IMG/VR virus record: IMGVR_UViG_3300025322_000121
Location: 1-30,066 of that record
Source of the DNA: a virus
Strand: one strand, 5' to 3'
Length of the DNA: 30,066 nt
The notes under the pieces were generated by a model, which made no database searches, was not told the origin of the DNA, and was given only the letters and a program-made list of their open reading frames with translations. Positions 23,110 through 29,976 of the stretch are shown piece by piece. Within the stretch, counting starts at the first letter, position 1; each line of letters opens with the position of its first letter. The translations under genes and the position numbers were made by a program.

Positions 23110-23698
23110 TCTATTAGCGGTTCTCTCTTGTGGAGACCTCTTAAAGAGGCAAGGCGTTGATACCAAGAGTCAACCAGTATCTACGACAGTACGTACCGCT
23201 CTTGAGGCTATAACCGAGTTAATGAGAAAGAACGGCAGTTTACCAATCTATCCAGAGCAAGAAGAATATCAGCTACAAGCTTACGAAGAGATGTTTGGAA
23301 AGACCCCGGTAATTGTCGATCCACAGATGGATTTTTCCGGACTATCTGAAGTTTTACAAAACAAGATATCTGGACAAGATTCTATTTCGAAAATCGCTAG
23401 TGAAGTTGACAATCGCTTGGGGCCACGCGAAGCGCTGGACGTGCGTTTATCCACTGAACAGAGCGAAACATCTGATATTGCCAAGATCAACATATTTGAT
23501 ATGTTCTCTAGTGATTTTGAAAACCTCGAGAAGCAAGCTCCCAAGGATAAGTATATTGAAATCTGTGGAGATTCTAAAACTCCTGATGTTTTACGTAAAG
23601 CTATTTGCATAACCTATACTACATTACCTGTAGATCAATGGGGAACACCGATCGCTGAACGCTTCATTAAGGCTCTTGTTGAACAACACAAGGAATAA
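23078..23698 (+). CDS. Protein with ribbon-helix-helix-like N-terminus, otherwise unknown
   Basis: A 206-residue protein. TTTITLRIDLLAVLSCGDLL, then TTVRTALEAITELMRKNG (residues ~3-53), has the strand-helix-helix spacing of ribbon-helix-helix DNA-binding domains, although longer than the classic Arc unit. The remainder contains an acidic, Ser-rich linker and a C-terminal helical part (TPDVLRKAICITYTTLPVDQ). TTGGAG lies eight bases upstream of the ATG. It could be a phage regulator and is a candidate binder of the dispersed palindromes. Confidence in the gene is high; in the domain, modest. Confidence 0.6.
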   Translation: MATTTITLRIDLLAVLSCGDLLKRQGVDTKSQPVSTTVRTALEAITELMRKNGSLPIYPEQEEYQLQAYEEMFGKTPVIVDPQMDFSGLSEVLQNKISGQDSISKIASEVDNRLGPREALDVRLSTEQSETSDIAKINIFDMFSSDFENLEKQAPKDKYIEICGDSKTPDVLRKAICITYTTLPVDQWGTPIAERFIKALVEQHKE

Positions 23699-23714
23699 TA
23701 AATGGTATAAAGAT

Positions 23715-23743
23715 TTGCATTGAAGATCAACTTGTGTTATTAT
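23715..23743 (+). promoter_or_regulatory. Sigma70-type promoter
   Basis: TTGCAT (-35), 17-base spacer, TATTAT (-10; five of six consensus bases). Transcription would start around 23750, at the base of the leader hairpin. Confidence 0.65.
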
Positions 23744-23751
23744 GCTTTTGT

Positions 23752-23768
23752 GGTAGGGGAAACCTACC
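23752..23768 (+). ncRNA. 5' leader hairpin
   Basis: GGTAGG-GGAAA-CCTACC, a 6-bp stem at the predicted 5' end of the transcript, ending 29 bases before the ATG. It probably protects the mRNA end. Confidence 0.5.
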
Positions 23769-23797
23769 CATTAACCAACTGACGAAGGAACTAGAAA

Positions 23798-24148
23798 ATG
23801 AGCGTAAAAGAAATTACGGCCCGAGTAGGTAAAGAGGAGAACGCCCCCAGCGTGACGGTAACGTACGATATGGGCGACAATCTCCCCGAGGCGATCGAAA
23901 AGTTTGGAGCCGACGTTGTCTACAAGCGTTTCGAACAGAGTTTGACAATCGAAATTCAGGCAATCATTCGCAGACACATGAGCGGCGAGAAGCCGAAGTC
24001 TGAGTCCGAGATTCAAGCCATCATCGCAGAGTTCTCTCCCGGTCTGCAACGTGCTCGCAAGACCAGCAAGGAAAAGGCTCTCGATCTTCTGGCCGATCTG
24101 TCAGAGGCGGATCGCGAGGAAATTCTCAAGTCCTTGGCCGCAGCCTAG
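23798..24148 (+). CDS. Monocistronic, probably highly expressed early protein
   Basis: A 116-residue protein. A short beta start (SVTVTYDMGDNLPEAIEKFG), a helical middle (VVYKRFEQSLTIEIQAIIRR), a linker with SGEKPKSESEIQAIIAEFSP, and a C-terminal helical pair rich in Ala/Lys (EKALDLLADLSEADREEILK). GC-richer codons than its neighbours, its own promoter, leader hairpin, GAAGGAACT ribosome site and terminator. It belongs to a type of small protein frequent in phages that I cannot name. An abundant accessory replication or DNA-binding role is possible. Confidence 0.75.
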   Translation: MSVKEITARVGKEENAPSVTVTYDMGDNLPEAIEKFGADVVYKRFEQSLTIEIQAIIRRHMSGEKPKSESEIQAIIAEFSPGLQRARKTSKEKALDLLADLSEADREEILKSLAAA

Positions 24149-24156
24149 CTACCCAC

Positions 24157-24189
24157 GGGGACAGGACTTCAAACTGTCCCCATCTTTTT
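24157..24189 (+). terminator. Rho-independent terminator
   Basis: GGGGACAG stem, GACTTCAAA loop, CTGTCCCC, then ATCTTTTTG. An eight-pair GC-rich stem nine bases after the stop codon. Confidence 0.93.
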
Positions 24190-24217
24190 GTTTTCTAATA
24201 GCTCAATTTCCCACAAT

Positions 24218-24487
24218 ATGACAGAACAAATAGACTACGAAGGCATAGTAGAAGCCTTTCGTGTACACCTCTGTGAGGCACTCAATCTTCAATTCTCACA
24301 GAAAGAAATTTATATATTCGAAGAACATACATTCAAGCTGTGTTCTCTGGTGATAAATGAACTTGAAAAGAGGTTACAATGCGATACTACGATAATACGC
24401 GAATCTCGGACTACAGAACCTGCCCAAGAAAATACTATTTCCGACACGAAAAAGGCTGGGTTAGAGAGGGAACCGCTATTGCCCTGA
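24218..24487 (+). CDS. Small protein overlapping the exonuclease gene, unknown function
   Basis: An 89-residue protein from ATG (MTEQIDYEGIVEAFRVHLCE), helical in its first 60 residues (QKEIYIFEEHTFKLCSLVIN). The last 36 codons overlap the downstream nuclease gene in another frame and look unstructured. The ribosome site is weak. Codon use resembles that of the neighbouring early genes. The gene is plausible because it bridges the terminator and the nuclease; no function is recognised. Confidence 0.5.
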   Translation: MTEQIDYEGIVEAFRVHLCEALNLQFSQKEIYIFEEHTFKLCSLVINELEKRLQCDTTIIRESRTTEPAQENTISDTKKAGLEREPLLP

Positions 24488-25341
24488 TTAACGGCCTAGC
24501 TTGGCACGACAGCATGGATGTTGTGTGGGCACGAGCTCATGAGGATATATCCGACGTTGAGTTAACCAAGGCAGCATTACAAGCCTACGTTAATACTTGG
24601 ACAGCCGAGGGATTACCACACTCTCGAGATATGACAATGGAACAGCAAGAGTTTTACACTCCTCGAGGTCCATTCATCGCGGCTGAAACTCTAATGCAGT
24701 ATGTGTTACAACGGAGGAGATTTATCCGTGATAGCGAGATACTGGCCATCGAGAGGCCATTCGCAGTACCGATATACGAAGATGAAACGCCAATCATGTA
24801 TATCGGTCGTCTTGACAAAGTCATCAGACACAAGCTCGAAGGTACTCTTATCGTGGAGCATAAAACTACCACGCAGTACTATAAGACCTCCGGTCTCAGA
24901 CAATCTTTCGTCGATAGCTTCTCTCCGAATTCTCAAGTGGACGGTTACCTTCACGCGGGTAATATCTTATACGAGAAGCTGAGAGGTGTTTGGATCGACG
25001 TAGCGGTATTTAATAAAACCCAGCACGACGCATTTAAGTTCTTACCAATAGATCGTCAGTATGCCATGCTTGACAGCTGGCTACATGAAGTTAAGAACTG
25101 GATCGAAAGGCTGGAAGATGATAAACAAAGGTATCCTGAGCACAAGCTCATGGGAAGTTATCCGAAAAATACTGATCGCTGCGGTGATTACGGGGGTTGT
25201 CCTTTTGTTGATGTCTGTAAGTTTTATGCTGATCCAGATGGGCTTGCAAGCTCTCCTCCGGGTTTTAAAGTAGACTTTTGGAATCCCTTTGATGTGTTGC
25301 ACTTAGACCAGGTTGGTCTTAAACCGGAGGGGACAACATGA
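24379..25341 (+). CDS. PD-(D/E)XK exonuclease with 4Fe-4S cysteines (Cas4/RecB-like)
   Basis: A 320-residue protein. The N-terminal SDYRTCPRKYY carries Cys15; C-terminal CGDYGGCPFVDVC carries Cys268, Cys274 and Cys280. This one-plus-three pattern holds a 4Fe-4S cluster in Cas4/AddB-type nucleases. The nuclease core shows His43 (LAWHD), Asp146 (GRLDK), Glu160-x-Lys162 (IVEHKTTT) and Gln186 (SQVDGYLHA). It should resect DNA ends to give single strands for recombination. AAGAGG precedes the ATG. It is followed within the same operon by a Sak4-like ATPase and an ssDNA-binding candidate, which fits a phage recombination system. Confidence 0.88.
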   Translation: MRYYDNTRISDYRTCPRKYYFRHEKGWVREGTAIALINGLAWHDSMDVVWARAHEDISDVELTKAALQAYVNTWTAEGLPHSRDMTMEQQEFYTPRGPFIAAETLMQYVLQRRRFIRDSEILAIERPFAVPIYEDETPIMYIGRLDKVIRHKLEGTLIVEHKTTTQYYKTSGLRQSFVDSFSPNSQVDGYLHAGNILYEKLRGVWIDVAVFNKTQHDAFKFLPIDRQYAMLDSWLHEVKNWIERLEDDKQRYPEHKLMGSYPKNTDRCGDYGGCPFVDVCKFYADPDGLASSPPGFKVDFWNPFDVLHLDQVGLKPEGTT

Positions 25342-25580
25342 AAGCAAGGTTACACGGTTACTGTGTGATTTTTGATAACGAGGATAAGGAAACTCCTGTT
25401 AAAACCTACATCCCTTTTAATCAAATAACCGCATTTGAAGCTAAAAAGCTACAAGTCAGAATCATCTCGCGTGGCGTAACCTGGGAGTTAAACTTTTCAG
25501 CTCAACGAACAGCCGATGATTTTGTGAACCGATTATCTCAACAGATGCGTTACTGCGCAATGGGAGCGCCTTGTGCCTAA
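25338..25580 (+). CDS. Small protein in the recombination operon, unknown function
   Basis: An 80-residue protein. The ATG overlaps the exonuclease stop by ATGA, with GGAGGGG upstream. Beta-rich first half (RLHGYCVIFDNEDKETPVKT; QVRIISRGVTWELNFSA), then a helix (ADDFVNRLSQQMRYC). It resembles a short pleckstrin- or OB-like barrel in strand pattern, but this is only an impression. It overlaps the ATPase gene by 8 bases, so co-translation with the recombination proteins is likely. Confidence 0.62.
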   Translation: MKARLHGYCVIFDNEDKETPVKTYIPFNQITAFEAKKLQVRIISRGVTWELNFSAQRTADDFVNRLSQQMRYCAMGAPCA

Positions 25581-26403
25581 CGCAAAAGACTTAGATTTGA
25601 CAAAATTGGGAAAGCCAAAATTCCTTCTGGTAGGTTCCACAGGATCTGGTAAAACATCTCAGATTCTTACACTACCAGGTAAGACTTTCGCATACCTATT
25701 TGATCCCTCCTCGTTGAGTACCCTACGAGGCTTTGACATAGAGTACGAGATGTTCGTACCGGAGGTAGTTAATCTTGCAGCACACTCACTCACGAAAGAC
25801 AAAGGCGATCAAAAGACTCAAATCGCGGATGCCCATGAAGTCTATAAAAAGTGGGAAAGTGACTACGAAGAAAAAGCTAAGAAGGGCTTCTTCACAAACA
25901 TCGACAACATACTATTCGATAGTTTTACCACGTTCGCAGATATTGTCATGGACCGAATCCTTTATATCAATAATCGAGCAGGTAGGTGGCCACAACAAGA
26001 TGACTGGACAGCTCAGATGTCGACAATTAGAAATGTCGTACGAACCCTTACCGGGCAGCAAGGAATGGTACTTGTTTGCACAGCTCACGATCAAATAAGG
26101 CAGGACGAAGTTACAACTCGCATTCTCAATCAGATTATGCTAACTGGACAGCTTCGTGCCAAGTTGCCGTTACTGTTCTCAGATATTTGGCACATGAGTT
26201 GTGACAGCAAAAAAGATGTTATCAAATACACGGCGCAGACCCGTCCGGACTTCATGAATCCCACCGTCCGGTGCAGCTTCCAAGACCTCGATATGTTCCA
26301 TGACGTTACTATCGGAGATTGGAAAAATCCACAGAACTTCGGTATTGGCAAGTTACTGAAGAATCGTGGTTACTACGCAACACAACAGGAGAAGGTAGCA
26401 TGA
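25573..26403 (+). CDS. Sak4-like RecA-fold ATPase (AAA_24)
   Basis: A 276-residue protein. GTG start with GGGAG upstream. Walker A GSTGSGKT (21-28), Walker B NILFDS (112-117), and a sensor-like VLVCTAHDQIRQDE. These fit the phage nucleotide-binding family AAA_24, whose members include Sak4, a RecA-core single-strand annealing ATPase that works with a phage SSB. Neighbours support this: a nuclease upstream and a DUF669-like protein immediately downstream (ATGA overlap). It probably promotes strand annealing in phage recombination and replication restart. Confidence 0.85.
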   Translation: MPNAKDLDLTKLGKPKFLLVGSTGSGKTSQILTLPGKTFAYLFDPSSLSTLRGFDIEYEMFVPEVVNLAAHSLTKDKGDQKTQIADAHEVYKKWESDYEEKAKKGFFTNIDNILFDSFTTFADIVMDRILYINNRAGRWPQQDDWTAQMSTIRNVVRTLTGQQGMVLVCTAHDQIRQDEVTTRILNQIMLTGQLRAKLPLLFSDIWHMSCDSKKDVIKYTAQTRPDFMNPTVRCSFQDLDMFHDVTIGDWKNPQNFGIGKLLKNRGYYATQQEKVA

Positions 26404-26795
26404 GTTTTATCGAACTTGGTGATCTAGGTGAAGTTAGAGAAAAGCAACTGTTGAAAGAGGGCCGATATACACTACTCGTCGAGAGCGCAAAAACCAAACG
26501 TAACGAGAAGAGCGGAAAGGATGGTATCTTGGTTATTCTGTCCGCCGAAGGCCAGGATAATACTGCCAATCTGTTGCATAACATTGCACTACCTCACGTT
26601 GATGACGAAAGTGAAACCAAGCAGTTCAAGATGCTAATGATCAAGAGATTTCTTGTTCAGTTTGGGATACCGTTCGAAGATGGTGTGAATACCGAGGCGT
26701 TCAGCGGTTCTCGAGGTGAGTGCAACGTGACTGTGGATGAGTACGAGGGTAGACAGAGTAACAAGCTAGTGCTTGACCCACTTCCTCAAAGTTAA
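26400..26795 (+). CDS. DUF669-like single-strand DNA-binding partner
   Basis: A 131-residue protein beginning MSFIELGDLGEVREKQLLKE and GRYTLLVESAKTKRNEKSGK. It has the G-x-Y ... K-x-T/G-K ... L-x-I-L-S pattern of DUF669, then FKMLMIKRFLVQFGIPFEDG and a final beta part RGECNVTVDEYEGRQSNKLV. DUF669 proteins are commonly adjacent to AAA_24 ATPases and are considered SSB-like partners. The chosen ATG overlaps the ATPase stop by ATGA, with AGGAGAAGGTAGC upstream. The SSB role is inferred from family neighbourhood. Confidence 0.78.
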   Translation: MSFIELGDLGEVREKQLLKEGRYTLLVESAKTKRNEKSGKDGILVILSAEGQDNTANLLHNIALPHVDDESETKQFKMLMIKRFLVQFGIPFEDGVNTEAFSGSRGECNVTVDEYEGRQSNKLVLDPLPQS

Positions 26796-26801
26796 CTTTA
26801 T

Positions 26802-26865
26802 AGGGCTGTGAACACTTGATAAGCCATTCTCCCCAATAGCCCAAGTTAGTAGCAGCCCTTCTTTT
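26802..26865 (+). ncRNA. Leader with two mutually exclusive hairpins
   Basis: AGGGCTG (26802-26808) can pair perfectly with CAGCCCT (26853-26859), which is followed by TCTTTT, like an extended terminator. Alternatively its GGGCT pairs with AGCCC (26838-26842). One 5' strand with two competing 3' partners is the form of an attenuator or riboswitch-type switch in front of the ribbon-helix-helix gene. Confidence 0.4.
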
Positions 26866-26875
26866 GGAAACCCCG

Positions 26876-27091
26876 ATGGATCATAGCACAAGAATCAGTA
26901 TCTCTATTCCCGATGATATGCATGACAAGCTAAAGAAGATGCTTCCCTGGGGAATAAAGTCCGAAGTGTTACGAGAATTAATAGCTACACTTATTAAAGC
27001 TCAAGAGGCTGACCAAAATAACTACATAGTGCAAGACCTACTTGATGGCAGGTGTTCGCTCGTTGTTCAAAATGTGAACAAACTATCATGA
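26876..27091 (+). CDS. Ribbon-helix-helix DNA-binding protein
   Basis: A 71-residue protein. STRISISIPDDMHDKLKKML, then GIKSEVLRELIATLIKAQEA, shows the beta strand (RISISIP), first helix (DDMHDKLKKM), the turn and second helix (KSEVLRELIATLI) of an RHH regulator that binds inverted or repeated operators as dimers. The ATG has TTTGGAAA upstream; an upstream in-frame TTG is less likely. The 3' end of the gene contains palindrome copy E, and the stop overlaps the next ATG by ATGA. Self-regulation, or control of the palindrome set, is a reasonable guess. Confidence 0.72.
   Translation: MDHSTRISISIPDDMHDKLKKMLPWGIKSEVLRELIATLIKAQEADQNNYIVQDLLDGRCSLVVQNVNKLS
27064..27080. promoter_or_regulatory. 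Palindrome copy E (TGTTCA-N5-TGAACA)
   Basis: Perfect arms TGTTCA-AAATG-TGAACA. It lies inside the coding end of the ribbon-helix-helix gene (codons for VVQNVNK) and ends 7 bases before the ATG of the next gene, which lacks a ribosome site. Confidence 0.7.
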
Positions 27092-27324
27092 CAAAACAGT
27101 ATCAAGACCTTTTTCAACAGTTCTCTAAAATGTCTAGTGATGAACAACTCGCGAAGATACGTGAGATACGACATAGACGTTCCATCGAGAGGCCAGCATC
27201 TGCCCGAAAGAGGGTAGTTCGGGAGAGTAAACAAAAACAAACTAAGATGGACAAAGCTAGAGGATTGTTGAAAAAGTTAAGTGCTACTGAACTGGCGGAT
27301 TTGAAAACCAAACTGGGGAAGTAA
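27088..27324 (+). CDS. Small basic helical protein
   Basis: A 78-residue protein. MTKQYQDLFQQFSKMSSDEQ, then a very basic middle (RRSIERPASARKRVVRESKQ) and a helical tail (DKARGLLKKLSATELADLKT). The ATG overlaps the previous stop (ATGA) and there is no Shine-Dalgarno sequence, only palindrome E in front. The basic middle suggests DNA or RNA binding. It precedes the ParB-methyltransferase gene by one base and is probably co-transcribed with it. Confidence 0.6.
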   Translation: MTKQYQDLFQQFSKMSSDEQLAKIREIRHRRSIERPASARKRVVRESKQKQTKMDKARGLLKKLSATELADLKTKLGK

Positions 27325-27325
27325 A

Positions 27326-28735
27326 GTGCCCGATAAACTACTCCATCTAACTTTAGACAAGGTAACCGAAGGTGAACGATTCAGAAAAGAGTATGACTTG
27401 GAAGGGCTCTTGGAATCTATTCAAGAGCGGGGAATACTTCAACCTATTACAGTTTCTCCAAGTACGGAAAAAGGACGGTACCTGTTGCTTGCAGGAGGTC
27501 GTCGTTTGCTTGCCGCTAGGAAACTCAATCTTGAGTCGATTCCTTGTTTGGTACGTAAAATTGAGGGAGATCTTGATCTTAGAGAGATCGAATATATTGA
27601 AAACTCCTATCGAAAAGATTTGTGTTGGACCGAGAGACTCAACTTGGTCGTCGAAATTCATAGGTTGATGAAAGAGAAGTTCGGGGCAAAATGGAATCAA
27701 AGAAAAACAGCAGAAAAGCTAGAAAAAAGCGTCGGCGGTATTAACCGACTGCTACAATTAAACGACATGATTGTTAAGTTTCCAGATCTTAAACTGGAGA
27801 AAACAGAAGATGATGCAGTTAAGAAAGTTAGAAAAATCCTCGAGGCCGTCACTGTTAAAAGCTTGGTGGACAAGCACAAGGCGGAGGGTGGAGATCCGGA
27901 GTCTATACTCCAAGCACTCTCCCAGCCAGAAACTAGGGAAGGTTTTAAAGACGATCCCTTCGTCTCCCAATGCCGACGTGCTGATAGTCATTATCGAATC
28001 GGAGATGCTTTTATCGAGATGGAGTCGATCATTGCGAACCCTGATCTTCGTCCACCTATTGCGCTTGTGGAAATCGATCCACCCTACGGTATTGATTTAC
28101 AAGTACAAAAGAAGGGTGATGCTAATCGAGCTTTGCAGAGGTACGAAGAGGTTGATGCTCAGAACTATGGGGACTTTACCGAGAGACTGTGTAAGGATAT
28201 ATCAGAGATTACACCTGCAAACTGTACTATCATCTACTGGTTTGCAATGGATTGGTACGATGTTATTACCAAACAGCTGATGGCTAACAACATTAGCTAT
28301 GATCCTATTCCTTGTATATGGGTCAAACCTAGTGGACAAACTAATGCTCCAGATAAATATCTCGCAAGGACCTATGAAACCTTTATATACGCTTGGAAAG
28401 GTGAAGGAACTCCGCTTAGAGCAAGAGGACGGGCAAACGTATTCAGTTATCCTCCGGTTCCAGCTGCCAGAAAATACCATCCAACTCAGCGGCCTATCGA
28501 ACTTATGCGAGAAATTCTCAGAACTTTTGCATGGCCAAACACTATAATTTTAGTTCCTTTTCTTGGTTCTGGTGTTACTTTACGAGCCTGTTACGCTGAA
28601 AATATGGTTGGATTTGGATGGGAGCTGAACACGGAAAACAAGCCTAAATTTTTAGCTGCAGTTGAGACCGATATAAACGATTACAAAGTTGGCAATGATG
28701 TGAAGGATGATCCAGACAATGACATTCCTTTCTGA
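27326..28735 (+). CDS. ParB-domain/N6- or N4-type DNA methyltransferase fusion
   Basis: A 469-residue protein with GTG start (GGGGAAG upstream). Residues ~1-105 are a ParB/Srx-type domain (GRYLLLAGGRRLLAARKL, 50-67; ENSYRKDL, 92-99). Residues ~110-200 give a helix-turn-helix and linker (WNQRKTAEKLEKSVGGINRL). Residues ~220-450 are a beta-class amino-methyltransferase: DPPYG (251-255, catalytic motif IV), HPTQRP (385-390), then PFLGSGVTLRAC (411-422, SAM-binding motif I). Such fusions occur in phages and plasmids and may methylate phage DNA against restriction or for regulation. No cognate endonuclease is seen nearby. All key motifs are intact. Confidence 0.9.
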   Translation: MPDKLLHLTLDKVTEGERFRKEYDLEGLLESIQERGILQPITVSPSTEKGRYLLLAGGRRLLAARKLNLESIPCLVRKIEGDLDLREIEYIENSYRKDLCWTERLNLVVEIHRLMKEKFGAKWNQRKTAEKLEKSVGGINRLLQLNDMIVKFPDLKLEKTEDDAVKKVRKILEAVTVKSLVDKHKAEGGDPESILQALSQPETREGFKDDPFVSQCRRADSHYRIGDAFIEMESIIANPDLRPPIALVEIDPPYGIDLQVQKKGDANRALQRYEEVDAQNYGDFTERLCKDISEITPANCTIIYWFAMDWYDVITKQLMANNISYDPIPCIWVKPSGQTNAPDKYLARTYETFIYAWKGEGTPLRARGRANVFSYPPVPAARKYHPTQRPIELMREILRTFAWPNTIILVPFLGSGVTLRACYAENMVGFGWELNTENKPKFLAAVETDINDYKVGNDVKDDPDNDIPF

Positions 28736-29738
28736 AGCTCAGTCCAACAGGCCAATCTCCGGTAATCCGGAGGCTAAAATCTTGATAGTTGGTGACTACC
28801 CAGATGAGTGGGCACTCAAAGCTGGAAAACCCTTCGCTCATGCAAATGAAACAGTTCTGCAAACAGCCCTCCATCATGCAGGTCTTACCACCTATGAAGT
28901 TCTAACTACAAACTTGCTATACGATACTATGAATATCAGCCACTATTGGAGAGAAACTGCTAAAAAGGATATCGGCAAGCTGACAAGTTCAATCAATGAA
29001 TATAAGATTAGTCTTCTGGAGCTTATCCAGCTGCATAAGCCAACCGTAATAGTTGCAATGGGAGGACTAACGACCTACGCTTTCACAGGTAGAAGTGAAG
29101 TTAATAAGGTTCGAGGTTACCCCTTTAAGACTGAAGCTCACGGATTTATTGTGGTTCCGACGTTACATCCTCGTAAGATGATCTGGACCAACTATGAGTG
29201 GCGATATTATCTAGCTCATGATCTTAAGAAGGTTCGTCAAATTGCTGAGAAGCCTGATATTCTGAATGATCCAAGAGAGATTATTTTACCTGAGAACTTT
29301 AATCATGCAATTCAACTTCTTACTGAACTTAACAATAGTGTACACCACCCACTTAGTATTGACATCGAGGTGGATAACTTTGAAATATCTTGTATTGGTT
29401 TTGCTCAAGATGCAAAATCTGGAATAGTTATTCCTTTTGACATGAGGTGGACAGAATACGAAGAAGTTAAGCTTTGGAAACTTACAACTAAAGTTCTTGA
29501 GAATGATAAGATAGCTAAGATCGGACAAAACTTTATCTTCGATATACACTTCTTAGCGCAGAAGATGGGGATCTTTATTAAACCGATCAACGGAGATTAT
29601 ATCCAAGATACTATGATTGCACATCATATTATGTATCCAGACTTTCTAAAGGGTTTAAACTTTCTCGGTTCAATACATAGTTACCAACCGTATTGGAAAG
29701 ATGAACTTGATTTCAAGACGATAAAGAAGGAGAGTTGA
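28707..29738 (+). CDS. UDG-like domain fused to an incomplete 3'-5' exonuclease: N-terminal part of a split family A DNA polymerase
   Basis: A 343-residue protein (a second ATG four codons later is an alternative start). Residues ~20-180 form a uracil-DNA-glycosylase superfamily domain (ILIVGDYP, KPFAHANETVLQTALHHAGL, PTVIVAMGG, VVPTLHPRKM) without the Fe-S cysteines of family 4 enzymes. An SPO1-type polymerase has a comparable N-terminus. Residues ~205-340 start a DnaQ-like exonuclease: Exo I SIDIE (Asp219, Glu221), Exo II KIGQNFIFD (Asn275, Asp279), then IQDTMIAHHIMY and LNFLGSIHSYQPYWKDE. The expected Exo III Tyr-x3-Asp motif and the polymerase domain are missing, because the frame ends in DFKTIKKES. 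The downstream genes are compositionally different. Confidence 0.75.
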   Translation: MIQTMTFLSEAQSNRPISGNPEAKILIVGDYPDEWALKAGKPFAHANETVLQTALHHAGLTTYEVLTTNLLYDTMNISHYWRETAKKDIGKLTSSINEYKISLLELIQLHKPTVIVAMGGLTTYAFTGRSEVNKVRGYPFKTEAHGFIVVPTLHPRKMIWTNYEWRYYLAHDLKKVRQIAEKPDILNDPREIILPENFNHAIQLLTELNNSVHHPLSIDIEVDNFEISCIGFAQDAKSGIVIPFDMRWTEYEEVKLWKLTTKVLENDKIAKIGQNFIFDIHFLAQKMGIFIKPINGDYIQDTMIAHHIMYPDFLKGLNFLGSIHSYQPYWKDELDFKTIKKES

Positions 29739-29739
29739 T

Positions 29740-29976
29740 ATGAACAAACGACAGCGACAAGACCTCGATCGCTACATTACTGGTAACTATGGCGAAGATC
29801 AGTTACGCGATGAAACCGCAGCCAGGCTGTCGCCGTTGATTGTGGCAGTCGAGTGTGTCTGCTGCGGGCACCGGCAGGAAATTGATCCTGAGACGGTTGA
29901 TCCTAACGACGGCCCGATATGCCCGAAGTGCTGTGGCCTGATGATCGTGAAGTCCGCCGAGTGGGAGAGTCACTGA
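29740..29976 (+). CDS. Zinc-ribbon protein following the truncated polymerase part
   Basis: A 78-residue protein. Charged N-terminus (NKRQRQDLDRYITGNYGEDQ), then CVCCGHRQEIDPE and ICPKCCGLM forming a C-x-x-C ... C-x-x-C zinc ribbon (CCG and CPKC at about 39-65). Strong ribosome site AAGGAGAG inside the end of the previous gene. The sequence is visibly GC-richer than the preceding genes, so it may have come with an insertion that separates polymerase fragments. No enzymatic domain is visible. Confidence 0.7.
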   Translation: MNKRQRQDLDRYITGNYGEDQLRDETAARLSPLIVAVECVCCGHRQEIDPETVDPNDGPICPKCCGLMIVKSAEWESH

